DNA of 64,000 bases from Struthidea cinerea (taxonomy: Eukaryota > Chordata > Aves > Passeriformes > Corcoracidae): contig VZTI01005061.1 in assembly GCA_013397865.1 (NCBI GenBank), positions 909,032 through 973,031 of the forward strand, in the 5' to 3' direction. Each line of letters begins with the position of its first letter. Positions within the stretch are counted from its first letter, which is position 1. The notes under the pieces are model-generated. The model ran no database searches, was not told the origin of the DNA, and was given only the letters and a program-made list of their open reading frames with translations. Position numbers and translations under genes: made by a program. Below, piece by piece: positions 1 through 12,190 of this stretch.

Positions 1-3000
1 TTGCAGTTTGAAAATAAATACATCTTATGAATACTCCACACCTACAGAACCCTTCATTTGGGGATTACAAAGTGCTTTGCCATGCTTTGTGGGTATTCTT
101 TATTTCCATTTTAGGGAAGGATAAAGTGAAATGGAAAGAAAGAGACTAGGGCCCATATGCAACATCCCTGTGTTGTGTTAATAGAGATAGCTGTACTAAA
201 ATGTATATGCTTGTATGCTACTTGTGTAGAACAGCCAAGGACATAGCTTTTCCTACAGGCTAATGAGGTACAGACTCTATTTTTGGATGTCTGGTAGTGT
301 ATTTCTGGTCTCAGGGGTCCTAAAAGCTCAAAGCAGATGGAAGTCATGGAGAGCTAGAGACACTAGGGATCTCAGACCCATGCCTCTCCAGCAAGGCACG
401 TCATTGTCAGATTTGTCTGCTAGGGTTCAGTGGCTTATGAGTGGGGTGTGCAGTCAGCAGCAGAGCTGAGAGAGGAGTGCAGGGGTCCAGTTTCCTGTAC
501 TTGCTATGCCTGAACAGAACAATTTAGTCCCAAGTGCATATCCTTGTCTTCACTGCACAACTCAGCTAGGAGGTTGGAAGCTCTATGTGAATAGTACAAC
601 AGCAAAGCCATGTGCCTGTCCTCAGTGTCTCTGTGCTTGCCTCTGGGAAGGTGTGTGTATATGTGGGTGTCACTGTTTCCCAGGATTTTTTATGTTGAGA
701 CTGTATAGGAGTAATTCCCCAGAAGTTATGGGAGAAATATATTTCCTGTGGGAGGAGTGTTTAAGAGTTGTCAGCATCTTCACGTTTCTTAACTGCAGGG
801 TAAGGAGTTTCTGATAGGGGAGGGTAGATTTTGAGCTCTGACTTTCTCTTGCTGAGTTAATTAACCAGAGTTTAAAGCACTTCCTCTCCTGAGCTGGAGT
901 TTCTTATGTGGGAAGGAGAAGCCATAGCCAAATGAGATCCCCAATTAAGGATGCAGACGAACAAGGCTTGTAAATTACTATCTTGAGTCTGAGCAGAAGA
1001 CTGTGTCCGCCAGTGAAATACTGTTTGGATATACCCTTAATGAAAAGAAAGGGTTTACTGTGGAGTCAGCAGCCAAAACACCCTTCCTGCTGTTAGAGTG
1101 CAGCATGTCACATGTGCTGAGCCTCTTCCTGACTTTTCTTTCAGGATTACAGGGAATGGAGTAGGCATTTGGAGGAGACTTTGGAATATCAGAGCTGAGA
1201 GGGGCAATGGGATGCTGCATGATACCATGTTATTGGGAACAGTTCTTGGCACCTGCTTGTCTTTGGATGGGTTACATTTATAAAACCATCACCACTCACA
1301 CATGTACTTACAAAAGTCATGTCTTCTGACAGTTGCTGTTTTCTTTTTTCCTCACTGGAGCTTTTAGATGTAGCTGAACCTGGTCAGATGATGGACTGTG
1401 AAGGAACAAATATGACGTCACTTAAACAAAAACCTCTTTAGCACCTAATAGGTTTCGAGTTTTATTTCTCTGTACGCATTAGCTCTGAAAGCTCACTGTT
1501 CCTTCATGGCTCTCGAGGGCTCTAGTTTAACAGCAAAGGTGCCAAGTGTCCAAGTAAGTACCTGGATGTTGGTACTGCTAATACAGCCTGTGCCTTGTCA
1601 GCTATCACAGCTAGGTGTGCCTACCTGTGCAGTGGTTGCATCTCCTGCCTGTGGTGGAATGGTAACTAAATAGTGCCTTTATGTGGTTTAGTGTAATCCT
1701 CTCGACCACAAGAAGATGCTCTGACTGTGCAATGCAGTATCCACTCAGGGAGTTAATAGGAGTTACCTACTGCAATTTAGATTTACATCCTGGATTATTG
1801 GACAATAATTTCCTTTTTGCAGGAAGTTCTAACTGACACAGAGGTCAGATGGTGCTGGGACAGGAAGTTTAGACCAGCTCCAGGAGGATGTCTGATGAGT
1901 GCTCTCTGCCTCAACTTTCCACAGTGAATGAGCACTAGAGTACATGTAGTCTGTTTTGTTCATTGAGATCAAAAGTTCTTTGGGGATGAGAAGTTACTCC
2001 ATGGATTGCAACTTGTGCAGTGCCACTCATGTGGAACCTCTGCCTGTCTCTGTAACTCAGATAGCAGTGGGAATCCATCTGAAATTCAAGCACCTTGTGG
2101 TTTAAATGCTTTCTCTGTGTTTTCAGATAGCAATCTCTTTAGCTCTTTGAAGCATTTAATGAAAATTGTTTTAACAGGACCGCAGTGTCATGGAGAGCAC
2201 TGTGTGTGTTTTCATGCTGTGGGGGGGTGCAACCATACAGTACAGCTGGAGCTGTAGCATTTTATTGTGCTGTGACAGGTAGCATCGATTTTACAGTTAG
2301 GTGAGACTGATTTCAAATGTTCCCTTATTGAGTTTATTGGCACCAACAACTAACAGTGTTAAAAGGTTAAATGATATGTACATTACACTGCACACAGCCC
2401 CCAAAATTTGTTTAGAGAACAAAACAGTAGTCTCTTGTGACTGGTCCCTTCACCCTACAAAATTTCTGCATGTGGATGTCTGTCCTTAATGAGGTTGTTC
2501 GAGAACACAGGGTCTTCTTACATCTTCTCTGTGCCTCTTGTGGAGAACATTTCTGGCTGAAAACTGAATTGAAGGAAGGGCAAAATGGACTCTTGAGCTG
2601 AACATTGATGGAAGACTTGGAGAACACTTGAAATACCCGGGAATGACCTGGCATTCATGGCTAGCATCAAGTCCTGTCACATGCTTACTCTGTGAATATG
2701 AACATGTTCCATGAACACTCCATGGTTCATTACTCAGCACCACTACAAAACAAATAGAACTTCACAGGGATGTTGTAAGCCTTTGGTAACTGGGATTTGT
2801 AAAGCTCTGGGAACACTTAGTCTGGGCCAGCTATAGAATTGCAAGCATTAATATTGGTTGCATTCAAGTAATTCGGTATAAATATCACCTTCTTTGGTCT
2901 GTGGTAACAGTTAGAAAGGGGCATGAATTGACTGAGAAAGAGTGCTGTGATTGCTTAAATACAAACCTGGGAATTGGTGAGTTTTAACTTCTAAATTCAT

Positions 3001-4176
3001 CTCTACCAGCAGCTCACTCAGTGCCTTGGGCAAACACTGGAAGTCAGTATCAGGTTTCTCTGTTGAAGTAATAATGCTTAAGGAAAAGAAAGAAGACAGA
3101 CAGCATTTTCTAGAGTTGCAAGAATTAATCAAATATTGTTTTAGAGGATTGCCTAAAAAGTGCTATGTATTTTAAATGGCTTCTAATCCCTGTATATTAG
3201 TTATATGCATAGGAAATAATTAGTCTGAGGCACAGCTCCCATTTGGTGATTTCCGTTTGAAATGACCCTTTCTTTCATCAAAACAGCAGAAAGGACAGAT
3301 ATGTGCTATTAAAAACAAGATGTTCTAGTTCAAACTGGCAGCATTATCTCTGAAACCAGCCCTGCTGGAGCAGTGCTTTCAGAAAAAGTAGATTCCCACC
3401 AGTTAGCTGCTGCTAACTCTTTCACTTAATTCCCCAAATTATTTGCAGAACAGCTGGCATTAGCCGCCCTTACTTCCTTTGATGCAAGAAGTTTGCACTT
3501 CCTGTTCTTAGATTCCTCCACATCTGTGCTCCCAGTAACAAGTAGTGATCAGCGGTGAGTCACTTTGACACACTGAGTGTCTAGTGTTGGCTTTGCTCCT
3601 AGTGACATGTGCCAGCCTGGGTGGAAAAAAAAAAGAAATTAAAAAAACATAGACCCTAAAGCCATGATAACTTGAATTATTTCCCTTCACCTCTTCCCAA
3701 AGTGGGAATCCAGCTTGTATATGGAATTCACAAACTAGAAACAAGCTGCTGACTCTGTGGCTGCTGTTGGGGATGAGCCTCCAAACCTCAGCATTCAAAT
3801 TGAAAGCCAGACCTCTCCGGTGCATTAAGGCTCGCATGCTAGCTTGCACTGTTGAGCTTCCTTTCAGGACTAAGACATTACAAAGGAGTTGCCAAAGCTC
3901 TCTTACATATGTTCCATGTTCCTGTGATTCCCTAGATAACTTCCTTTTGAAGTGGGCTGCAAACGAAGATGCTCCCCATTCTCTCCTCTCCAAGTGTACA
4001 TCCAACGGCCACTGAAGTTTCCATCAGCTTGATTAGTTGGCACCAGCTCTGATGTGTTCTGAAATACTGCAAGCAAATTGTCTTTATGGACTACCCCTCT
4101 AAAAGTTACTCAAGTTACTGTATTTGCTCCTCCTGAATTTAAAACCTGTGGATTGGCTGTGAACGTTCAGCTATGG
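1..4176. other. Non-coding unique sequence, no gene seen
   Basis: I see no gene here. The longest open frame (3508-4005, minus, 165 codons) resembles no family I know and its region is also open for 82 codons on the plus strand, which suggests chance openness. The only discrete motif I would point to is a perfect CRE palindrome near 1.4 kb, listed separately. The rest is moderately GC-poor unique DNA with no tandem array or recognisable transposon. Confidence 0.6.
1413..1420. promoter_or_regulatory. Perfect CRE palindrome (TGACGTCA)
   Basis: The sequence shows an exact TGACGTCA octamer, the full consensus site for CREB/ATF bZIP factors, with its central CpG intact. An intact CpG in a CpG-poor vertebrate background is mildly unexpected. 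No promoter, CpG island or first exon is visible nearby, so it may be a distal site or a chance match; an 8-mer is expected about once per 65 kb by chance. Confidence 0.25.
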
Positions 4177-4249
4177 ACCTGATCCAAAGACCACTGACAT
4201 AAAAGGGAGAGAGTGTCTTAAAATTCCTTCCACTGGCTTTGGGTCAGGT
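4177..4249. mobile_element. Palindromic MITE-like element, best preserved copy
   Basis: This is a 73-bp imperfect hairpin. The left arm begins ACCTGATCCAAAGACCACTG and the reverse complement of the right end begins ACCTGACCCAAAGCCAGTGG, so about 20 bp pair with few mismatches. The arms resemble a short palindromic repeat that I remember as common in bird, crocodile and turtle DNA (CTGATCC...CATTGAAGTCAATGG...GGATCAG). Such structures are typical of non-autonomous DNA transposons with long terminal inverted repeats, but I cannot assign a family name, and no target duplication is evident. Confidence 0.6.
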
Positions 4250-6859
4250 TGTCTTTTGAAGATACTTGTCTTCCAAACTGAACCAAGTATCCTTGCGGAC
4301 TGTGCATATCTCTACTGTTTCAGAAGTTTTTTCATTTCACTCCGACTGGCATGCCCGGTTCGCAGTTCCTCTCATTTAGAATGGCTTGTGGTCTGTAGAA
4401 GCAGGTTGGTTTTCATTACTGCATCTGACATGGATGGCTACCAAGATTGTATTTTAATAGAAGGTAGAACAGATCAATGCTGTACAATTGAAGTTAGAGC
4501 CAATAGAATATTTTACCTTTAAACTAGTGAGTCTACCAAAGCCAGTATTTTTTTAAGTGGAACAGGGACTGTACATCTGTTGCTGTACAGCTGGAATACA
4601 CATCATTAAGGGCAGGGTGTCCTCTCCAGGGCCTGGGTGTAGCACTTTATATGCTGTCCACCTGCGAGGGACTGTTTTCACTTGCCTGCACTGAACTGTG
4701 GTCATGGTTGAAAATAAGCAGATTTGTTATTTAATACCTTTGGCAGTCTGACAGGGAGTTTTAGTAAAAAACCTAGAGCATGCTTGGTTGGCATCCTGTT
4801 CCCATCAGGAAGAACTTGTGTAACAACCGATCCCTGTGCTTGTCCACTTCTACTAGGATGTTACACCTGCTGCAGAGAGAAGGACTTCTAGGGTGTTGCT
4901 GTTTGTTGAAACCAGTCTGAGAAGGATAATCACAGTCACTGCTTCTCAGAAAGAGCCTTTTGGCTCTGGCTGCCCCCTTTGGTCGGGGGATTGAGGATAG
5001 TGTTTCTCAGCCTAGAGTTCCTGAAGCATGGAAGTGCTGCTGTGTAGGCTTCTTAGAGGTTGTGGATCTGTTCTGCTGAACACAGGAGGGCAGGTCTGCC
5101 ATTTTTCTGTCAGAAATTCCCCCAAGAGCAAGAGCAAACTTCAGTTGAATTGCCTCTCTTACATGCTGGTAAATTAAATGGATCTTTTGGATGGAAATGG
5201 GCTGAGCTCCAACCTTTCTCATGCTGTTTGCCCTGTAACCTCTGTTCCTTTCCAGATTCCCATCTGCATTGTCAGAAATGGGCAAGCTCCCATCTGCTGC
5301 TGGCCGGGCTGCTGCTGACAGGATTGCTGCCCTCCCGTCAGGGCAAGGCCCTTCCCTCTGCCCAGTCCCCGCAGGCTGCAGTGCTTGGATGTTGTCCTTT
5401 GCTTTCATCCTCAGACCTGTACCTAATCCAGTGATTATAGCTGTTCGTGTTTCACCAGAAAACCTCCCCATCTGTCTGGAGGGCTGGTCAGGGTGGTAAG
5501 GGAATGAGGAGTTTTCAGCTACTCCAACCTTGGGCTGAAGTACAGACTTTTAATGACATTTTCTCCTGAATGTTAACGTTAGCTGTTTATGAAGCCAAGA
5601 ATGTGTCTCTTCATGCCACTCGAACACTTTACTGAGGGTGAGGGCACGATTAGTCATTCAGCAGGCAAATATCTGGTGCTTTTGCGTGCCCGGCAGCTCT
5701 TCCTAGTCGGGAGGCCTCACCTCGGCCTGGCTAAGCCAGGAATGTGTTACCACAGGCATTTTAATTTTATGCTTTTAACCACTATCCTAAATGAGCAGGG
5801 AGTAAACCTTGGTTTCTCAAGTGGTCTTTTTCAGTCCTGTATCCTTGTATTTCTAGATCCCAGCTCATTCTGGACAATAATTTGTCTCTCTAGGTATGTG
5901 TGATAGATAAGAGAAGAAGGATTTTCAGAGAATTCCTAAGCCATCAGCTCTGTCCTTTCACGTAGAATAGGCATCAGAAAACCAGGGAGAATAAAAAATG
6001 TCCTTATACAATCTCTGCTCCTTCCCTTCCCATGCTTGGCTTCTCTTCTGAATCCCAGAGTCACTGAACATGGCAATTCATGGCTGATAGTTGAATCATT
6101 GCAAAACCTCCTCCTTTTGTTTCTTTCCCCTGACATTGTTCCCTTTGTCTCTGGTAACCCGCATAGGCTTTTAATTCTAGAGTGACAACAAGTTTCTTTG
6201 TTTTCCACAGATAGGGAAACTTCCTTTTCCAAATGCCTCTTCTTGTTGCTCACCTGAAGTAACTCCAGCTCCTCCAGCTCTTAGCACATCTTTTGTCCTG
6301 TCTGTACATAAAGCTGCTCACTTTGTCTTTTGTTTGTGTTGTGTCGTCTTCCAGAAGCAGTGTGAGATGTGCGATGGGCTCTTAGTCCACCTAGTCTAGG
6401 GCTGATGCAAAGTATGTTGAAGTTTGGAGCCTGAGCTGAAAGTACATTACAGCTGCTAGGAATGCAGACAGTGTAGCCAGAGCCCGGAATTGCTCCAGGT
6501 ATCTCAGTAGATCTTAATCACAACCTGTTTTCTTCGTCCAGGCATAACTTCCAGGCACACTCAGTCTCAGAGAAACAAGGTGTAACTGCTCTGTTGGTTT
6601 TGCAAAGTGCAAGGAGGTCTAGTTAAAGTGATCCTCACCATCATTTGGCAAATAAAATCTCTGTGGTAAAAAGGCTTCACTGCATGGTATTTTGGTAATT
6701 GCAAGGTGACAGTACAGCACATTGTACAGGGAGAGCTTCTAGTCTGTCTGTTGGGTAACGCGCATTTATGGAGACCAGTAAGAATACTGGGGGTCTTAAC
6801 CTTTTAACCCAAAGAAGAATTATTAGTAAATCATAAGCTAACTAGAACTGGAAAAGGCT
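4250..6859. other. Non-coding unique sequence, no gene seen
   Basis: Nothing recognisable as a gene. The 154-codon minus-strand frame at 5007-5471 overlaps a 124-codon plus-strand frame (5060-5434), which is the pattern of a GC-richer stretch rather than a real exon. No repeat family was recognised. Confidence 0.55.
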
Positions 6860-7055
6860 GACAGCCTATCCACTTTATCTCTTGCTATTGTGGGATTGTT
6901 CCCTACAATGCATTTTCTCCTGTTGTCTTTAAATCACTAAGCATCTATTGCTTCCCTGGGGGAGGCATATCTTGACCAGTAGTGAACTCTGTCTAACAAC
7001 CAGCCTAAACTTTCCTTAATTTTTTGCCCCTTCCCCCAATTAACTCCTTCTAGAT
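6860..7055 (-). mobile_element. Ancient CR1/L3-like LINE 3' fragment
   Basis: On the plus strand this reads in order: a GGGATTGTTCCCTACAATGC block, TTTAAATCACTAAGCAT, CTTCCCTGGGGGAGGC, then CAGCCTAAACTTTCCTTAAT and a short T/C-rich stretch. This order matches the antisense of the 3' part of old amniote CR1/L3 LINEs, whose sense strand carries a 'TTTAGGTTGGATATTAGG'-type segment. Indels and mismatches are frequent, so it is an inactive relic. No reverse transcriptase coding survives. Confidence 0.55.
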
Positions 7056-7492
7056 TTTTACATTTTTCCAGTGTTTGTAGATGGCTCAGTTGCTACCATA
7101 CATTATGTCAGTGATCAGTAAGCGTCATTCTTATAAATTGCAATTTAATACTACTACAAATTTCACTCTCGAGATGTACATCTTCCAGTGCCACTACTTA
7201 ATGCTCAGCTCAAACTCCAGCATGTCCTTTGTTAAAACAGCTTGTGCATCTTATGGGCTCTGCATAAATCTGTTTTTTCAGATACCTTTGAAAATGTGGC
7301 ACTTAAAGGCTTGGAACAAGATGAGTCCATGAAGTGGAAAGCCACTAATCCCCTTTTTTGATATGATTTTTTTCACCTGAACCTGTTTATTTCATTGCCC
7401 TAGGAAAGTGATTTTGCTTGACAAGTCAGGACAGCTTCTGAATGGAGGCTTGTGCATGATTAGTACAGATTGCTGTCCCCAAACTGTGTACA

Positions 7493-7531
7493 GGTGTGGG
7501 TGGGTGTGGGTGTGGGGGTGTGTGTGTGTGA
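7493..7531. repeat. GT-rich microsatellite
   Basis: A run of TGTGGG/TGGG units merges into (GT)n ending in GTGTGTGTGTGTGAG. It is short and impure. The purine/pyrimidine alternation and G runs are visible in the sequence; any structural effect would be inference. Confidence 0.85.
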
Positions 7532-10500
7532 GATACATGGGTGCAAATGTACCTGAGATACTTCAGTCTTCCCAGCCGTGAGTTAGGGATAATGTCAATT
7601 GCAGGTACTATTGTAAAACTTCACAAACCAAATACTAATCACTACTCTGTCAAATAGTGCCTTATTTTCAAGATAGGCTCAGCTACCACCAAATCCTAGA
7701 GAAGCCTTTCCTTTTGTCTTTGCCAGATCTGAATCTGAAAGGTTTCAGAGGAAAATACTTCTTTTTAGGCTATCTTTGCCATCCTTCAGTCTGATAATTA
7801 GGCTACCATTTTCTTTTATTTCAGCTCAATGACCAAGGAATCTGGAATTACATATCAACCCCTGTTTCATATATTTTATGATTCATTGTAATTTTAAAAG
7901 AATCCTTTTTTGGAAGCCTGAAATTTTACTGGTGGCTGAAGATCCAGAAAACCCATTTAGAGGAAAAAGACTAGTAAGAGAGGATAAAAAGCATCACTGG
8001 CTGTGTCTTTTGGTGTAAATCACATTAATTTCATAAAAGTCTTGAACATATCTCTTAAACTTTAATACCTGAATTTCAAGCCCAGCAGTCAGTGGAGTTT
8101 TTAGCACCAGCCAGAGAGTGCTCATAGTTGGCAGGCAGATGGTCCTTTCCCCTCTTTAACATTCTTTTAACACACTATCACTGCCAGTTGGGCATTTGAA
8201 AGCCTCATTAATTTTCCTTGCTGTTTGGCAATAAGACCTTGCTTGTTCCTTGCTGTGTTCCATTACTGAGACCTGTGCAGTTTTCAGATTGCTCCTACCT
8301 GTTGCTTTGATGTGGGGCTGGATTATTTGCCTTGCTCAGGAACCAAGTGGTGGAGATGTTGAGTGATGTAGAAACACGCTGGGATGTGGTATCAAAAGCA
8401 CAAGTGGTTAGAATGTGGAGAGGAGAAGTTTGGTGTACGGATGCAAGGAGGGAATTAGAAATGAGAAAGAAAAGGACATGTCAAGACAATATTGGTGCTA
8501 GATCCAGCAAATTCAGAGGAAACTCTTTTTCTCTGTTCAAATTATCTGTGCTTTGATGTTGTGGAATAACCAGTGATGTTTCTCTATACCTTCTTGTGAG
8601 GTTTCAGGTTTCTGGGAAGCTCTGGAAGTACGATTAGCTACAAAAAAATACTAGTTTTGCCGAACTTCTTTTCTTTCCCCCGCCAACAGAGAAATGTTTT
8701 ACAATGTAGCCATCCATAATAAAACGGAACTGAGAAGTGGCAGCATGGGGCTGCATGTTGAGTGGTTTCGAATGGCTCTATATCTCATTATCCAGGTTAC
8801 AGGGTAGACTTTTGATTGCCTGCCCTGCTAACTCATTTGGAGACAGGTGCGTTAAAAATGCATGTGTCCTTGGTTACCTGGAGAGAGCAGAGGTGCTTTG
8901 TAGCTCAGAGTTAAGTTAAACGACTAAAGCCTGTATTATTCATCAAGACAAAATCATTTTCTGAATCTGGAAGAAAAGAAACTGTCTTGTCTTTGAAAAT
9001 CATTTATCTGGCCTTGATTTTCCTCAGGGCAGCAAGTAGAAGTCAAGTTTAAAACAGAGATTAAAACTCTTTTTCAGTGGGATCAAGAAAAGTAAATTGC
9101 CAGCAGAACCACTTTTGATCAAATGAGTGTCTGCTGCAGGAATTGACTGTGCTGCCTGTGCAGCACAATGTTACAGTGTTCATCTGCTCTCCAGTCAGTT
9201 AGCACTGCTTTGTGCTCTCCTCGTGGTGTGCTGGGCAAATTGAGAAAGATGGATGTGTAAAAGGTTTTGTCTTTCTGATGTGGACTTCTTGAAGGTGAAG
9301 AGCTCACTGATAGATCAACAGCAATTGCTTCTGTCAGCATGTGTACAGAGAAACCAGAGGTGCTAGGGATTTGTGGTACCAGCACTTCTGCTGATAGCTT
9401 GGGAAACAAGCAGTGGCTTGTTCTGTCATGGCGTAAAGAGGACGTGACTGGCATTCTGCAGATCTCTGCCTGGGTTGGGACTGTCTGGGTTCTCACAAGC
9501 TGAGAAGAGTCAGATACCACTAGATCTTCAGTGCAGAACTGAGGGTGATAATTATTATTCATGTGTTGAGTTCCTCTGCCAAAGGGTAGGATGTTGCTGG
9601 AGTCATTATCTTTATGGGACAAAGTAATTCTGATAATCTAACTGTCTTATCACGGTCAGTATCCATCCATTTCATACCTCAGCACTCTTTGCTTTTGAGT
9701 CCCTGAGTCCTGACAGGTGGCAAATTGGATCAATTTGTATTCTTGGTGCCATGGTGAGATATAGAGGAGAATAAATCTCCAGAGAAATGTGTGTTGGGCT
9801 TGTGTGTGAGTAGGCACTAAGCAACATCACCAAGGGGACCAGGGTAGCCACAGCTGAGGGGAATGTGCGTGGCAAGTAACAAAAGTAATATACTGATTGA
9901 TTTTCTTGAGCTTTTACACCAAGAGAGGGGGGCTGTGGAGAAATTTCTTCATACAAAGAATTAGGATTGATGAGTTTGGATAATCTGGATCCATATTCAC
10001 TTTTGGTCTATCAACCAACTTCTCTCTTTTAAATTACCTGCCTCAGACTTGTTACAAGTAAGCTCACCAACCAGCTTGTGAGACACAGCAAAAAATAATA
10101 TGTATTTTTTCTCTAAAAATTCAGTTGATCTCTTTTAATCCTTGATGCCAATGATATTGTTATTATTTTTTCACTGATTCTCTCCTACCTATATAGTGGA
10201 AGGTAGTAAGGTAAAACCAGAAGAGATACAAGGATTACTTTTAGCCTCTTCTCCAAGAGGAAGCATTCTAGGTGTTCCCTATAACAAGGAATATTCAACA
10301 TATCCTGTATTTGAGTCTGCTTGTAATTCTCCATAGCATTTCAATTGGTTAGAGTATTCTTTCTCTTCTCTCCTAAAATATTTGTGCATCTGTAAGATAT
10401 ACAGTTAAACAGGTACCTGTAACTGTATTGCTGGGCAGGATGGAATGTCTTCTAAGGATAGTTCACAAAATACTTCATCACTCTGAGTGTAAGATAATTC

Positions 10501-11769
10501 TACCATGAACAGTATATATCTTGCCTTCCTAATAATTCTCTGACTTATTTTCTTTTAACAGATTAAAGAAAATCTACTATTTTTCTTACTCCTTTTAAAC
10601 TGTATTAGTTGTCACCCAGATTCTTGCAATAGCATTTTGTTTGGCTGCTTTCTCTTCTTCATTATATACCAGAACTTAATTGAACCGAATGAACTATACA
10701 TGAACATGAAGTGGTGATTACTCAGCCCTGCTTGTGTTAATTCCCAAATATAATTTAACAATTTAAAAAAGTCTTAACTTCACTCAGTAGTTTTAGAGCA
10801 TCAATCACAAAATTAATTAAAGCTTTCTAAATACGTCATGCAAATTATGCTTTACACCCCCAAAACATAAATCATATAGAATTTATAAGTGTCAGGGAAG
10901 GCTTATTGCTGCAGCTATCTGCAGAACACTGGTGTGACTACTTACATCATAGCACCACAGTGTAATGAGCTACTCTTTGATGGCTGATTCTCTGCACAGT
11001 GGAGGCTGCCATCAAATGTGTTGTAGTTGGAGTCAACCTAGAGTAAGATGTTATCACTCCAGCTGCTCATCTCCAAAATCTTGCTAGAGGTTATTTATTT
11101 TAGTTAACGTGCTTCACTCATTTGCAGTGGGCTAGGAGCACTCATGGAGTCAATTTTTTATGTTCATCTGACAAGTGGTAACATGCTACCACAAGATTTA
11201 CCGTTTTTTATTGTCTAGGCATAGCTATTGCTTAGATTGTAGTTGTTGCATGTTTTTATTTACTGTTTTATTAACACTCCTGCTGTTGAAGTCTTTTCTT
11301 CTTCAGCTGCTATTCCCCTCCAATCATTCTGCCCTCAAATCTTGTCATCTTCACTTAAATTTTGGCCAGATTGTTTTATTAGTTTTAAAGTAGGATGCCT
11401 TTTGAATCTATCAGGTAAGACAAGACATAGGAAAGCTACAGTACAGTAAGAGTCCATCATTTTGTGATAAGCTCATGTGTGGTAGGACATTGGTTCCTCA
11501 CCAAGGCTGGGGAGTCTCAAGTACCCCACAGAGAAGCAAGATTGGGATGACATCTCCAGACTATTGACCCTGCTCCCTGCTCTTGATAGGTGGTATGTTG
11601 TTCAGTCCTAGCAAGACCAGCTGTTTGTAGTTGTCTTGTTCCCACTATTCTCACTGGAACATTATTAAAGGAACTCAGCCCTTTGATAGTCAGAAATATT
11701 TTCGAAGGTGTAAGCTAATACTACTCAGAGACAGCTTATATAATTCCTTTTCTTGTATGAACACTTTCT
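7532..11769. other. Non-coding unique sequence, AT-rich in its second half
   Basis: No gene is supported. The 167-codon minus-strand frame at 9119-9622 has low-complexity Ser/Thr/His-rich content, no domain I recognise and no splice context that I can defend. From about 10.0 to 11.4 kb the sequence becomes AT-rich with many short A and T runs, the usual look of intergenic or intronic vertebrate DNA. Confidence 0.55.
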
Positions 11770-12190
11770 TTTAACCTAAATAGCTATTTTATATTGATAT
11801 ATTTATAGTTAGTAATCATCTCCCCTCTCAGCTTTTGTTTTCCTAAACCAGTCTAAGCTCATCAGATCCATAAAGTGTCTGATAGCATGAGTAGCTTTTC
11901 TCTGGACCTACTCAAGTTTGAATTCTCTGCTTTGGGTACAAGATAGAACTGTACTGCACAGCTCCATTAATGCTTTTCACCTCTGCTAGAAAAATGTTTT
12001 TTAATACAATGATGTAGCTTCATTTGTCTTTTTAACAACTATGCCCTGATAATGGCTCAGGTGATTGTGAATGCACTTATAAACCCGGGTCTTTCTCTTT
12101 CTAGCCAGATATATTCACAATTTTCTTCCTTGTTTTAAGTACCCGATCTTGCCCTTTGCTTCATTAAACTTCTTGATTCATTCCTCTTAT
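11770..12190 (-). mobile_element. CR1 LINE fragment (antisense to plus strand)
   Basis: Plus-strand landmarks follow the antisense order of a CR1 3' region: TAACCTAAAT, a CATCTCCCCTCTCAGC block, TCCTAAACCAGTCTAAGCTC, CTTTTCTCTGGACCTACTCA, AGAACTGTACTGCACAGCTC, and finally CGATCTTGCCCTTTGCTTCA with TTAAACTTCTTGATTCATTC. These correspond to the conserved 'ctctggac...ctcca', 'gaactgnac...' and 'cttgc.cttgttgaactt' segments of chicken-type CR1. Divergence is high and there are internal deletions. It contains the end of the reverse-transcriptase region and the 3' untranslated part but no usable frame. Confidence 0.7.

Noticed and set aside
3508..4005. 165-codon minus-strand open frame
   Set aside because: Contains a run read from an A-rich tract (Phe-rich segment) and overlaps an opposite-strand frame; no domain recognised.
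5007..5471. 154-codon minus frame opposite a 124-codon plus frame
   Set aside because: Mutually overlapping antisense frames are typical of composition, and neither protein is recognisable.
9119..9622. 167-codon minus-strand open frame
   Set aside because: Ser/Thr/His-rich, no family resemblance, no defensible splice signals or promoter.
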